Assembly (NCBI GenBank): GCA_030549495.1
Contig: JAUIRK010001006.1
Coordinates: forward strand, 541,501-605,500
Origin: Nectonema munidae
Taxonomy: Eukaryota > Nematomorpha > Nectonematoida > Nectonematidae
Direction of reading: 5' to 3'
DNA: 64,000 nt
The notes below the pieces were generated by a model, which had not been told where the DNA came from, searched no databases, and worked only from the letters and a program-made list of their open reading frames with translations. Position numbers and translations under genes: made by a program. Shown here in pieces: positions 11,148 to 21,983 of the stretch (positions within the stretch are counted from its first letter, which is position 1; each line of letters begins with the position of its first letter).

Positions 11148-12360
11148 CAGGGTTGGAGTCAATTATAACTTTCAATTAAAATTACACTTTTATTTACTAC
11201 CCTTAAACTACAATTATAATTACAATTATGTTAAAAAAAAATTTTCAATTACAATTATGTAATTAATTTTTGTTTCAATTATAATTACAATTACAACTTC
11301 CGATTTATACAAAAATAAGTAAATGTATTTATTATAGAACAAAAAAATGTAATTAATTTGAAATTGATATTTAAAAAATTTATCGATTTATACAATATGC
11401 ATGTTTGATCTTAGAAACATTAGCTCCTCGAATCTGATAAACGGCATCTGTCTGGCCTTATAATTTTGCCAGCAATCGAAAAAACTCGTTCGACAGTAGC
11501 AGATGATGCAGGAATAGCTAAATAGCGAAGAGCTAGCATTTTTAACTCAGGATAAATAGATTTTTTGTTGCCAGAAAATAAGCGGGTCGCTGTCCCCCAG
11601 AATTGTTGATTCTTTTAGATAAGACTCTATCTGATACTCAGCCGATGTGCTTGAAAAGTTTGTGTAATCCTTGGCAATGGACTTTGTAGACATGAAATTG
11701 AAGAGTTTGCATTTTTTCTTAGGAGCTTCTGTCACTTGTTGAAGTGTTCTTGTTTTATTCAGTGGGACTAACGCTGTAACTTTCTTTTGCAGCAGATGAG
11801 TCAGCTCAAGGATTTCCTCCTAATTTGAAAATCTTCTGTTGATGTCATTCATCAAAGCATTATATTAGATCATATACAAGTGAGTTGAAAATATGGTGCA
11901 TGTAAGCACAAGTTTCATTTACAACGAATTGCTTCTATAAATTTTTTCATGTATGAATGATTATTGCCGTTTTCAAAGACAAGCTTTATTTTTGTATCTG
12001 TAATTGATGAATGATGAGAGTCAAACTACAGTGACGTCCCACATGTGTTCAATGTAAAGTAACATAAAAAACTAGCTAAAGGGTGAGAAAGAGAGAGCGA
12101 GTGAAAATGAGAGAGAAGCGAGCAACGTTTTGCAAATCAGTGAACACTCAAGATTTTCATATCGCCTCCAACATACTCTTCTTATAGTCAAAATAATTGA
12201 AAATTTGGGTTTCAATTACAATTATTTTCCAATTATGAAGCTTTAATTACAATTATAATTTCAATTACACTCTATTTTTTTTTTCAAATTACAATTAGAA
12301 TTTCACTTTAGTTGTAATTAATTTTCAATTACACAATTACAATTATAATTGAACCCACTG
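11148..12360 (-). mobile_element. hAT element nested in the 5.5-kb hAT
   Basis: Ends cagggttggagtcaatt and inverted cagtgggttcaatt are both followed by many AATTRTAATT-like subterminal repeats. Minus-strand coding near the left carries a hAT C-terminus: SDPLIFWQQK (about 11575), then LAIPASSATVERVFSIAGK and IIRPDRCRLSD (about 11410-11520). The rest of the transposase is missing. The flanks share only gac (3 bp). Even so, cutting at these ends joins LRRLC and PDSSIAK of the outer transposase in frame, so the boundaries are well supported while the short duplication is unexplained. Confidence 0.75.
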
Positions 12361-12479
12361 GACAGAGTCTTCGTAATAACTCGGGAAAATGGTCGGAAAT
12401 GAGAAAAGGTAAATTATGCTCAACTAGCCAGTTGCAAAATATAACTTCTGATTTTTTCACGGGATCATCATTTTCTTTT

Positions 12480-12743
12480 TTTCATAAAAAGATTGAAAGC
12501 TTTTTTTCTGTATTTTCCATATTTTTTGCATTTTTTATGTGAAGAGCTGTTTTGGCATGCTTTTCGAGATCTTTAAATCCACCACTAACAAAAAACAATT
12601 TCTTAGAACATAAAATACAAAATGCTGAGCCTTCCAAACAACCTTTTTTGAGCCAATCTAATTTCTTTTCCCACTCTTTTTTGTAAGATTGATCATATTT
12701 TCTCGTTTTAAGTTTTTTTAGGAGAAAAAACTTTAGAAACATA
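12480..12743 (-). pseudogene. BED-type zinc finger of the 5.5-kb hAT transposase
   Basis: The minus strand reads YKKEWEKKLDWLKKG, GSAFCILCSKKLFFVSGG, then KHAKTALHIKNAK: a C..C...H...H finger of BED type with its lysine-rich lead. The start of the protein (MSDSDN) lies across the MULE at 15561-15578. Between them a run of seven A bases puts the two parts one base out of frame. The finger would bind the transposon ends in an active copy. Codons stop soon after KKLSIFL, and the conserved continuation (VEHNLPFLISDHFPELL) follows in a shifted frame. Confidence 0.7.
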
Positions 12744-12751
12744 ATTATCGG

Positions 12752-15560
12752 GGTAATGTTGCCTATCCGTGCATTGATGAAAAGCAATTTTAATTGGAAA
12801 GAAGTTGTTCAATGATATAATGCTTTCATATGTCAATCTTTTCTTGAATGCGATTATAGTTTGAGTATCGCACTATACGTGCATTGTAGCAAATACAGTC
12901 TATGCCTGCCTCCATAATACGAGTATATCTACATGATACACATATAGTGCTGTGGGGACAGTCTGTGTTTCTCTCTCTTCACTACTATACACATACACAC
13001 ACATACAAATTGAAGACCACTATTATGGACAATACAGGCATAAGTGCAACTTATGAGATGATATTTAAAAAGAGGAAGGCAATATTAAATTTGTGCTGAA
13101 ATTTTAATCAAGAGTTATTGAGTTTTAAAGACGCAATAACATTTGTCAAATACCCTCTAGTACTGTTGTTATAACTCAAGTGTGTATGATGAATCTAAAA
13201 AGATTTGTGTTGGTAAGCCATATAGTTAAGAGAGCGTCCCTGTCTCATACGGCAAGCGGCTATTCCTCGCCAAGAGACATTTCTCGCCATCCATTTTGCC
13301 TACATTTTAATCCGGTTATCAATCGCGTGATAGCTATGATGAATTGAAGCCCTCTCTAACTTTTTGATCGTGCCGCTTCTGCCTTGCAATGAATGCTGTC
13401 TAATTTTTCTCATCATCACTTTATCGACGCACGTTCTTTTCCTCATCATTACTTCTTCTAAGGATGCGTAGCATTCACTACTTTTAGGAAAGATTTGGGG
13501 GTTTTAAATTTGATGATCATGCTAATTGAGAATAATATGAAACACTACGTAGTCAAAAAAATTTAAGTTTTATTTTTTCTTATGATCATGAGAATTTAGA
13601 AAAATACGAAACACTAAGTAGAGAAAAACTTTTTTTTATATTTCTCATGATTTTGTTAATTGAGAATAATACAAAAAACTGCGTAGACAAAAATCCTTTT
13701 ATTATTGTTTTTTGTATTTTTCGGTTAATTTTAAATTAACCTTAATTTTTTGCAACTGGATGCTTTTACAGAGCAAAACAAAAGATTAATCATTTTTCAT
13801 GAAAAGATATTGGAACATTTAGTTCAAACCGCTCATGTTTCTGAAATATATATAGATGGAACTTTTAAAAAAGCGCCAATTTATTCTACCAAATAATATC
13901 CATACACGCATTTCTTAACGATACACAAGTTGTTTTATTCTACCTTAATTAAAAATCCAAAGCCTTACCACCATATTAAGAATAGATTATGTTCAAAACT
14001 TATGGTTATGAGTAACAATGTTATGCGGACAAACAAAGAAATGATCTGATCACCATGAGTAAAATCATACAAATGCAAACAAAAAGATTTATCGTATTTA
14101 GTTGGTGATGCATTTTGTATCTTTTTGTGTTTACTTATACTCTTTGAATTAATTTCAAGTTGATCATATTAAAGAATGAAACTAGTGAATGTTGAAAAAA
14201 TTAGAATATAATATAAAAGTAAATTTTGCTCTATAACGTTCAGTAAAAAATATGCAATAAGCAACACTATAAGAAATTTTTTTATTCTCGAGAATTACAA
14301 AAATTTGTCATAAACAGTATCGTAATCATTTAAATATCCCAATTTTATTGTACCTGAATTTTAGCTGCATACTAATAAAATGAATTGTACCATTCATTGA
14401 GTTATAATTAAACTAATAGCGCTACCTATATTATTAGTTCTATTATTAAATAAACTTTTGTTGAGTATAGATAAAAATGATATTTTGAAAATATTTTTTA
14501 TGATTTCAAAATTTTGAGAATACATGGCCAAGATTTTTTCCCACAACTGTTATGGATTGTAGAAATAAAAATTCTGTGCAGTTTATATAGCCATGAATTA
14601 TTATCATTTTGTGCTTTTTTTTTAAATAATTAGCAAGATGAACGAGCACGTGCCAATATTTGCTAAATTTGATAGCGAAAAAAGTAGACCAGATAAAGTT
14701 ATAAAACTAAAATTTGTGTATTGTATGATTATAGTTGCAAAAGCTACTAAGATCAGACAAACTTAAAAAATATTCTCTCACCAGGAGAACTAGAACTTTT
14801 ACTGCAGTAATAGCAATCTGATCACTATTTCCCTTCTTTTGTAATACTTAAATCCTTCATGAAACATTTTCAGGTATATTTAAAAAATATTTTACAACTA
14901 AATCTATAAATTTAATAGTATATCTTAAAATATATCTAATATTTATGAGTATATCTAAAAATAATATGATTTGCGTAGAATCAAGTTAAAAATGTGAATT
15001 ATAAATGTTTATAAAAGTGAGTTTGTGCATTTGTGTTTGCTGAATGATTTGTGATGCCGCTAGATATAGAAGAAGTGATGAGAAAAATAATAGTTGCGAG
15101 AGACACGAGAGAGAAGTGATAAGGAAAATATTAGTTGCGAAAGAAACGAGTGAGAAGTGATGAGAAAAATAATACTATCATGTGGCAAGAAATCGAGTGG
15201 TAGTGTGAAAGCGGCACGATCAAAAGAAAGAGAAATGTATAATTCATCACTATATCTCATCCATCTCCTAATGTGGATGGCGAGAAATGTCTCTTGGCGA
15301 GGATTGTCCTACAACCTCTCATACAGCTCATCATCTCTTCATCACAGCATTATGCATAGACACGTTACATCGCACTATATGTGTATCATGTAGATATACT
15401 CGTATTATGGAGGCAGGCATAGACTGTATTTGCTAAATTGCACGTATAGTGCGATACTCAAACTATCTATAAGATTGACATATGAAAGCATTATATCATT
15501 GAACAACTTCTTTCCAATTAAAATTGCTTTTCATCAATGCACGGATAGTGCAACATTACC
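12752..15560 (+). mobile_element. MULE (Mutator-like) transposon, 2.8 kb, long inverted repeats
   Basis: Near-identical terminal inverted repeats of about 200 bp start with ggtaatgttgc. They are followed by weaker inverted similarity further in (about 13220-13460 against 15060-15300). The 8-bp duplication attatcgg flanks it at 12744-12751 and 15561-15568. A plus-strand MULE transposase fragment lies at about 13770-13990: IFHEKILEHLVQTAHVSE, then IYIDGTFKKAPIYS, where D of DGTFK is the first catalytic acid of the family. The rest of the transposase is missing or unrecognisable. Long repeats, DGTFK and an 8-9 bp target all fit MULE. Confidence 0.85.
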
Positions 15561-15968
15561 ATTATCGGAATCAGACATAGTCTTGAAATTGAAATAAAAC
15601 CAATTTATTTGTGTAATTTAATATAAAAAAATATTTTATTTAAAAATTGGCGCTCACATTTCAGTATTTAAAACCAAGAAAAATAAAATTGAGAAAAAAT
15701 TTTTTTATGATTTTATTAAAAGCCAAAAAATTTTTCGATGAACCGAAAAATTCGTAGAAAAATCTGAAAGAGTCAAAAATCCTCCCGGAAATATCCGTAG
15801 GACTATTTTAGCCTCAAAAATTCGTAAAATACGGATAAATCCGTAGATCTGACAACACTGCATCGGTACTATGAGCAAGCTGGTCATCTGAATGAAAGTA
15901 CATACGCAGTTCTTTTACCCTGTTGCGATAAAACTAGACACTTGTACCAGGTACTAGCATTCGTTTTT

Positions 15969-16400
15969 CTAGCAGTCTTGAAGCCGACAATTAAGCAGAC
16001 TTTTTTGACAGATATAGATATAGATATAGTCAGTAAAATTTAACAAGTTTGAAGATAAAGAAGGGGGACGATACACATTGTGGAATATAAAACTTTTTGA
16101 AGGTGCCAAAACTAGTATGGAAAATACTTCAAAAAAATGTGTTTTGATACTATTATTTATTATAGCAAAATCAACTGATTGGTGTATTAGGAAAGCAAGA
16201 CCTGAGTGATTTGTTAAATGCGAAGCTGAATGAATAAAACTAAATTCTCTAATATTTAAAGTGAAAGAATTATCCTTCAACCAGGTTCTTGAAGAGCAAC
16301 TTTCATAATAAATATGAGTATTTTCAATTTCATATGGCATATGTTCCACTCTTTTTTAAATATTAAGACTTTTAAAGTCAGGCATATCTTAATTTTATTT
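15969..16400 (-). mobile_element. LINE endonuclease fragment
   Basis: The minus strand carries an AP-endonuclease-like stretch typical of CR1/Jockey LINEs: CSSRTWLKDNSF (the catalytic E of the usual ETWL is replaced by R), FSFIHSAS, SGLAFLIHQSVDF, FEVFSILVL and VYRPPS. No reverse transcriptase follows; the fragment ends at a (GATATA)n stretch near 16010-16035 and abuts the unclassified TE. It looks like a piece left by deletion or by a later insertion. Confidence 0.7.
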
Positions 16401-16729
16401 AATGTAGAAAAGCAGTGAAAATAAATTTTCTGAATTTTCCAAAAAAGAAAGAAAGAAACTGCGTGAGCAAATGAATGTGGCGAGGTGAAGGTCTAAGGAT
16501 ATGTGGTTACTCTCATTCAAAAGCTGGCAAGAATCACTAGGGACAGGAAGACAAGATTAGTTGGGGACTGCTTTTATAAAAATCAAAGACAAGTTAGCGT
16601 GGCGGGCGATATTACTTCTTTCACTGTACAAAATACTTTTTTAGAGCGTATTAAAAATAATATCTCCCTCCATCTTCTTATTTAATAAGAGATTTAATAA
16701 GATAAGGCTTCGCATGATGCTATTGCTCA

Positions 16730-16900
16730 TCATGCTATGGATAATACTGATTGAGCTTTGATTGAGCTTTGACGTGATACATTTTGTTTGTTCAACGTTT
16801 TCAAGGTGACAGTTTGTCAATATTTTTTACTAAATGCATTCAAGAAATGAATAAACAACTCGGCTTGAAATTTGAGGCAAGCATAAAATAGTTGAATATT
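16730..16900. repeat. Dispersed repeat, copy 1 (partner at 29060-29240)
   Basis: Shares with 29060-29240 the blocks tatggataatact, gacgtgac, gtttgttcaacgttttcaag (one change), gtgacagtttgtcaatattt and caagaaatgaataaacaact in the same order and spacing. No coding and no obvious terminal repeats, so the family is unknown. It is probably the inner part of a non-autonomous element. Confidence 0.7.
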
Positions 16901-17559
16901 TTTTCGAAAAGATCTCATTCTAAGAATATGCAGAACGATGTTTGAGCAGTTTAGGACATCTTTCTTTCCATGGCATTCGCTTATAACCTAATTCAGGAGA
17001 GCAAGCCAACACGCATTCTAAGTGATTCTACTAATAAAGTCCACTTCTTGTGTCGACATTTTGGCTGCATTCAACCAAAAAATTAATGAGTGATTAACTT
17101 ATGTCAAATAAAATTCTTCCAATTAATTTATGCATAAACATTATTAATAAAACAAAAGAAGGTGTTTGTTCATAGAAGGATAGTAAAAGTCTCTTTTGGT
17201 TAATTTCATCAAATAGATCAAGATTTTTTCCAATTTTGCTTTTTCATTAATTAATTCACAACCCTTTGTTAAAATTTTTTTGTATTCATTTTTTTCTATA
17301 CTGAATTTTAATAATTTTATTTTGCTGAATTCAAAAATCTTAATTATTTTGGCTAATCAGTTCAGCTTTTTCAACTACACGAATCCTTGTAAAAGGAATT
17401 TTTTTAAAAATTCTTTTTTTCAATATATTTAACTGTATTAAACTTTCATAATAAAAATAAAAATGATAAAAAAAATATTATAAGTTAGTTTTTATTTAAT
17501 TTAAAATGCACAAAAATGAATTCGTTTGGGGAAAAGATTTTTTCAACGATTTTCTTTTA
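16901..17559. other. No gene recognised
   Basis: AT-rich DNA with stops in all frames. Nothing recognised. Confidence 0.45.
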
Positions 17560-18180
17560 TGCTTTTCATTAGGCATGTCACGTTTCAAGCACCAAGAGTT
17601 ATCTGATATCATGTTAAATTCCCAAGTCACCTGATATCTTTATTCCATTATACGAATGTCTTTGTGAAATCGTTTCCCTTGTTCTTCACTGTAATCTCCA
17701 CAGTTATAAGGAAAAAAAGTTCAGATGCAAATTTAAAAAATGCAATTTAACTGACATACGTGCTCCAAGTGTTTTAAAACGTTGCTTGCATTTTTGAACA
17801 ATTAACGAATATTCTAAACTTCTTTTGAAAATTTTCAAAAACTCATTTAAAAGCTTGGCATGCATTTCTCTCTCTCATTCATCTCTTTGTCAAAATGATC
17901 CTTTTTCATTAAAGTTCCAATCTGATGGCAATCAAAAATTCCTACATTCAGTTTTACATCACTGACTTGTGGATGGAAATCTTTTTTTTAATAGCGAATG
18001 CTTGCCTTTCTTTATTGAGAGCTTTCACAAAGTTCCTCATCAATTTGAGTTTTATGTGAAGAGGTTATAACAAAATGTGATTAGGGTTAACAAGTGGTTT
18101 ATCAACCACATTATGTAAACCTGGTTGAAGTCCTAGATTATTACGTAATGGAAACTTTTGCAAAGGAGCAATTTGTAAAT
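17560..18180 (-). mobile_element. Second copy of the unclassified TE protein family
   Basis: The minus strand repeats the blocks of the 9.5-10.4 kb gene in the same order: QPGLHNVVDKPLVNPNHIL, LHIKLKLMRNFVKAL, GIFDCHQIGTLMKK, then SEEQGKRFHKDIRIME and NSWCLKRDMP. It is much more decayed than the first copy, with many stops and shifts. Upstream of about 18180 the protein matches a different TE family, so this is a chimera of two elements or an insertion boundary. Confidence 0.65.
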
Positions 18181-18870
18181 TTACATGATCAATTTTACAA
18201 GTTCGACAATATTTTTCAGCCAAAGCAACACCTTCTTTTAAACCGCCTAAATATGTTTTGCTAAAGTATCCCCCATGATAAAATGTAGTTCCGTAGATTT
18301 CTCCCACCCCTTCTATTATCTTTGTTAAGTAGGCATCCTTTTTTCAATATATTTAAATCATCAGAAAGTTTTTAAAAACAACTTTCCACCCAAATTTTCT
18401 CAAGTTGACATATTTAGCAAAACATAAAAGTTGGCTAGAGCTTTTTTATATCATAGATGGGAGATATAGTAATGCCCAGCAAAATACTGCACTTTTATGC
18501 TTTTTCTTATGGGATGCGATAGGATTTAGCTATTTCGAAATCATCATGATAAATAGAAAAAAAACGCTTTTCTTTGAAAGTGAGAGATTTGATTTTTAAA
18601 TATTTCTCTTCAAATTTTTCATTACAAGCATCCTCATTAACACGGTTATTATACAACAGAATATTTTTAGCTGAATATAATAAATTTTGCAATGGTTGCA
18701 ATAATGGAACATAAAACGCATAATATTCCTCCCTTATTTTTCACAGTACTTTAATGTACTCACTACCGATTTTCAATTTTTTTGAAGCAACATATGTGTA
18801 CGAAAAAACTCTCCTGCATGTGTTGTGTTTGTAAATTTTTGAAAAGATCAGTATTAAAAATATTGGAAAG
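18180..18870 (-). mobile_element. Decayed TE protein of the DDFE...GG...CR.C type
   Basis: The minus strand shows, across several frames, FSIYHDDFEIAKSYRIP, then ILLGITISPIYDIKKA, DDLNILKKG, EIYGTTFYHGGYFSKTYLGG and KYCRTC. I recognise this as an uncharacterised multi-copy arthropod/cnidarian TE protein whose usual form is DDFE..NPLG, then GDNL...GGF, then CRYC. Superfamily not known to me. It is broken by several stops. Its downstream edge joins the other unclassified family at about 18180. Confidence 0.5.
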
Positions 18871-18922
18871 TTCATCAGAATCACTAAGTAAAAAATTGTG
18901 AAATATTAATTATACCATAGTA

Positions 18923-19140
18923 CTACTTAGATAGGACTTTAAGCTTGCTGAATGACCTTTCACGGGATGCAATAGAAGTTCCAATTGTCAGCCCTTGTAG
19001 ATTCGTACAGAGTCCTGAGTGCGAGGACAGGAAACCAAGTAACTCCATAGCATTTGCCGGTTTTTCTTTACGAGGTTTCAAAAACATTTGAATGTTAAAG
19101 TGATTCTGTTGATGGTAATTTTTGTATTGCTTGTTCAATA
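18923..19140 (-). mobile_element. hAT C-terminal fragment
   Basis: The minus strand reads MELLGFLSSHSG, LTIGTSIASRERSFSKLK, then VLSK: the hAT dimerisation block with the ERSFS.LK core. The C of the usual SCERSFS is replaced by R. No other part of this transposase is adjacent; at 19141 an unrelated plus-strand hAT begins. Confidence 0.65.
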
Positions 19141-20985
19141 TTTGCTTCTAATCAGCTGATGGGTAAGCTTGTTACTAAGCCTTTTCGAATTTGGAAGAAA
19201 AAGAGCGAAACGGTTAAGCAACATGAGAGATGTGCGTATCACCATAGTTCCATGGAAAAAGCTAATTCTTTAAAACAAAAAGTAGAGTACCCCAAAAGCA
19301 GTATTACTGCTTTAGTTGATATGCGTAAAATGAAAAATATTGAACAAAATAGAGAAATTTTTAAATCAATTGCAAGAGCTGTGTTATTTTGTGGAAAGCA
19401 GTGTATTGCACTCATGGGTGATGTAGAAGTTTTAACTCTTCTAGAAATTCAGGAAGGGGTCCTTAAAGTAATGGCTGTTCAAGACATAAAAAAAATTATA
19501 AAAAAGTATTGAACTTAAAAATTATCTTAAAACGCCTGCAATGAAAACTGCAACATGCTTTTCGGCCCGTAGCCAAAACGAGCTTATAGTAGTAATGGGA
19601 AAAGATATTATTTTAAAAGAGATTCTTATGAAATTAATTCTTCTCCTTTTTATTCAATATTAGCGAATGAAGTTACATCACATAATAGAAAATTATTATT
19701 TTGTGTCCGATTCGTGGATAAAGAAAAGAACATCAGATAAGATTTTGACATTTTTAGAATTGGAGCGAATCACAGGACAAATGATAGCTGAAAAAATTCT
19801 TGTGTTTTTGCAAGAAAATAATATCCCCGTTAAGAATATGCGTGGTCAAGTGTATGATGGTGCTAAAAACATGTGGTCTGAACATGTTGGTGCACAGTCT
19901 CGAATAAAAAGAGAATCTCAATTAGACACGTGTGTTCATTGTAATGCCCAAATCTTTAAATTTAGTAATCACTCATTCCTGTTTAACATCTTTTGTGCGT
20001 AACGTAATTGTCTTAAAAATTGGTCTTCCTACTTTTTAAATAGTGCAAAAAGAAGAGGCGCTCTTGAACTAATTATAAATAATAATAATAATACAAAGAA
20101 TGAAAAAAAAGAAAACCATTGTTAGATTTTTATAAAACTCGCTGGACAGAAAGACATGATGCATATCATAATTTCTAGATTTATTTTGTATACTGTATAA
20201 TTGTATATTGTTGAAACTTTAGAAATGATAGGTTACAAGCGTCATGTTGATAAGTATGTGATAAGTGTCTTTGCTGACTGGCATGGCAGTAATCGCATAG
20301 TGCACAGCAAATATTAGACAGCATTACCTCTTTTCAATTTATTGTTGTCTTCATGACAGTCTATCAATACATTTCACATTTATCTGGGATTACTGTAAAG
20401 CTTCAATGAAAATCTCTCCATAAAGTGGAGGCTTATGAAAAGATTTTTGAAATAATTACATTATATAAAAAAGAACGAGATGACAATGAATTAAATTTTA
20501 ACCAAGTCTTTACTGAAAGTATTGTGATGGCTGAGAAGATAGGCGTTTTCGTTGAGATGCCCCTAGTTGTTGCAAGATAACAGTTTCGTAGGAATGCTGA
20601 AGCAAGTACTCTACATGAGTACTATTTAGGAAATATCGCTGCACCTTTTCTTAATAGGTGTAGTGTCTTAATGAGAAATTTTCTTCATCCGCAATGATTT
20701 TAACATCTTAATTTGTTCTTGTCCCGAGCGTTTATCAGTAAAAGATGTTAATCTAGACAAGGTAATACAAAAGTGACATACCTTGTGTACAATTATTTTC
20801 AATTGAATTACAACGTTGGAAAAATCATTTCATGCAAATGGCTTCAAATCTACGACCTTAATCTCCGCTTACCACACGCAATAAAGGAATGCCAAGCAAT
20901 GATGTTTCCAAATATTTATGTTCTTTTACAGATAGCCTGCACAATTCCAGTAACTTCATGCGAATAATGTGAAAGAAGCATAAAT
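19141..20985 (+). mobile_element. hAT transposase remnant, P52rIPK/ZMYM1-like
   Basis: The plus strand keeps the domain order of the DUF4371-type hAT proteins. The TTF-like lead is KLVTKPFRIWKKKSE, YHHSSMEKA. The catalytic half is YSILANEVT, ELERITGQMIAEKILVFL, GQVYDGAKNM. The alpha-helical part has HLSGITVKLQ, VEAYEKIFEII, ESIVMAEKIGVFVEMP, EYYLGNIAAPFL. The C-terminus is LPHAIKECQAMMFPNIYVLL, TIPVTSCE. There are numerous frameshifts and stops. The end coincides with the start of a LINE piece near 20990, which may have cut off the last ERSFS block. Confidence 0.8.
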
Positions 20986-20989
20986 ATCT

Positions 20990-21940
20990 GACATTAGGGA
21001 CTCTTTCAATAAGTCAATCTATGCTAGGAGAATCAGTTTCGCAGATGACATATCTGTATATTACTCCGCTAAGTGTGTATTGCAAACACCTTACGGACGT
21101 AAATGCCATATTAGAGGGGTATTTCACTAGATGAAACTTTAAGGTGAATTACTCTAAATGCAAGTTCATCATCTTTGGCGCTAATTGTTCCAAAAATAAC
21201 CCACCAACTATAGGGAATATTCCCCGAGTTCGCCACCTAAAATATCTAGGAATCAATTGGGATGCAGGATTTAGTTTTCATCGTGAAGCTCACGAAAAGA
21301 TTAAGAGGGGGAAAAAGGATCTAGCGTTATATGGATGTCTTAAAGACCTTGGGGTCAATTCCACGGCGGTAGGCAAGGCCATTAAAAGCATAACAATTCC
21401 GAAATTGACTTATGGTTTGGGATGCCTTTCCTCAACTTGGATCAACAAAATAGACGACCTCGTGTGGCAACCCTTTCACTATTGCTCATAGCCGGACCTC
21501 CTTTTCTTGGTTCCAGAAAAGGTTAGAGAAATTAAATTAAAATTTATTGAAAAATTACGGACACATAAACATTGCCCACAATTATGCCAAGTTTGGGAGC
21601 TCACGCAAACCCAGGCTAAAGCGTTGTAAAACAGATTCATGGTAGGAGCTAGGTTAGGCAGTCAAATTATTCCAGAGGTAGATTGTTCCTAACCTAGCAT
21701 GTCTTAAATTAGGTATATCTTTCTTAACCGTTATAACACGTATCAAATATTATTTATTAATACATATAAGATATTGTATGCCTCATAACTCTTCTATATT
21801 TGTAGCATATCTCTTTTATAATCATATTCTTTTATTTAGGAACAAGCTACATTCCGTCGTGCCGGTTTTTTACCCTGGTTTTCTTCCTCCGAAGAATTCA
21901 AAAGTTTTTATGGTTAGGTAGTGCTCTGGTGACGCGATTC
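20990..21940 (+). mobile_element. LINE reverse transcriptase fragment with 3' tail
   Basis: RT motif C is present as RISFADDISVYYSAK (about 21030-21075). It is followed by YSKCKFIIFG, VRHLKYLGINWDAGFSFH, a long helical thumb (TIPKLTYGLGCLSSTW) and, after a stop near 21490, LVPEKVREIKLKFIEKLR. Motifs A and B are missing, so this is a 5'-truncated copy. The stretch 21660-21940 has no coding and probably is its 3' untranslated region, ending close to the short repeat at 21984. Confidence 0.72.
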
Positions 21941-21983
21941 TAAGCTTGTTAGTAATCAAGCTATCACTAAACATTAAGATCAT

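Larger units (their letters stand above)
10386..15860 (-). mobile_element. hAT-like transposon, 5.5 kb, 6-bp target duplication
   Basis: Ends are cagtgttgccag and, inverted, cagtgttgtcag. The flanks carry the 6-bp duplication catcgg (10380-10385, 15861-15866). Taking out the element and one copy gives the host frame STDVKELL, which supports exactly 6 bp. The transposase is on the minus strand: start ATG at 15578, a BED-like finger (12480-12743), SEVIFCNWLVEHNLPF (about 12410), DEIDQLTDEFLDDQF (about 11070), then LPHSNADCERLF and KTNDRVEPCYKYEPPESV near the left end. It is internally deleted and carries two further insertions (11148-12360, 12752-15560). Most hATs duplicate 8 bp, so the 6-bp target is notable. 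Confidence 0.82.
9545..15990 (-). mobile_element. Unclassified TE protein gene, split by a 5.5-kb insertion
   Basis: Coding lies in two minus-strand parts, about 15867-15980 and 9571-10379. Upstream of the insert: SRLLEKRMLVPGTSV, FYRNRVKELRMYFHSDD. Downstream: VKELLLSMGLPAYDSKEW, RLFIDSS, GGYTKYHCFLCNWDSRA, FPHLHIKLGVMKQFAKAL, GIFYGPQIRTLMKD, IHYLHSHLDKFPENL, SEEQGERIHKDIKTMEERY and MADYFWSLMRDNPE. I know this family only as uncharacterised multi-copy proteins in cnidarians and arthropods; its transposon superfamily is not one I can name. The copy has at least two in-frame stops, one just after PENL. It also lacks a segment after RLFIDSSW, where most relatives have about 40 more residues. 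A GGYTKYHCFLC Cys pair suggests metal binding. Confidence 0.75.

Noticed and set aside
15060-15393. Frames on both strands near the right MULE arm
   Set aside because: They fall in the inverted-repeat region, which is not coding in MULEs.
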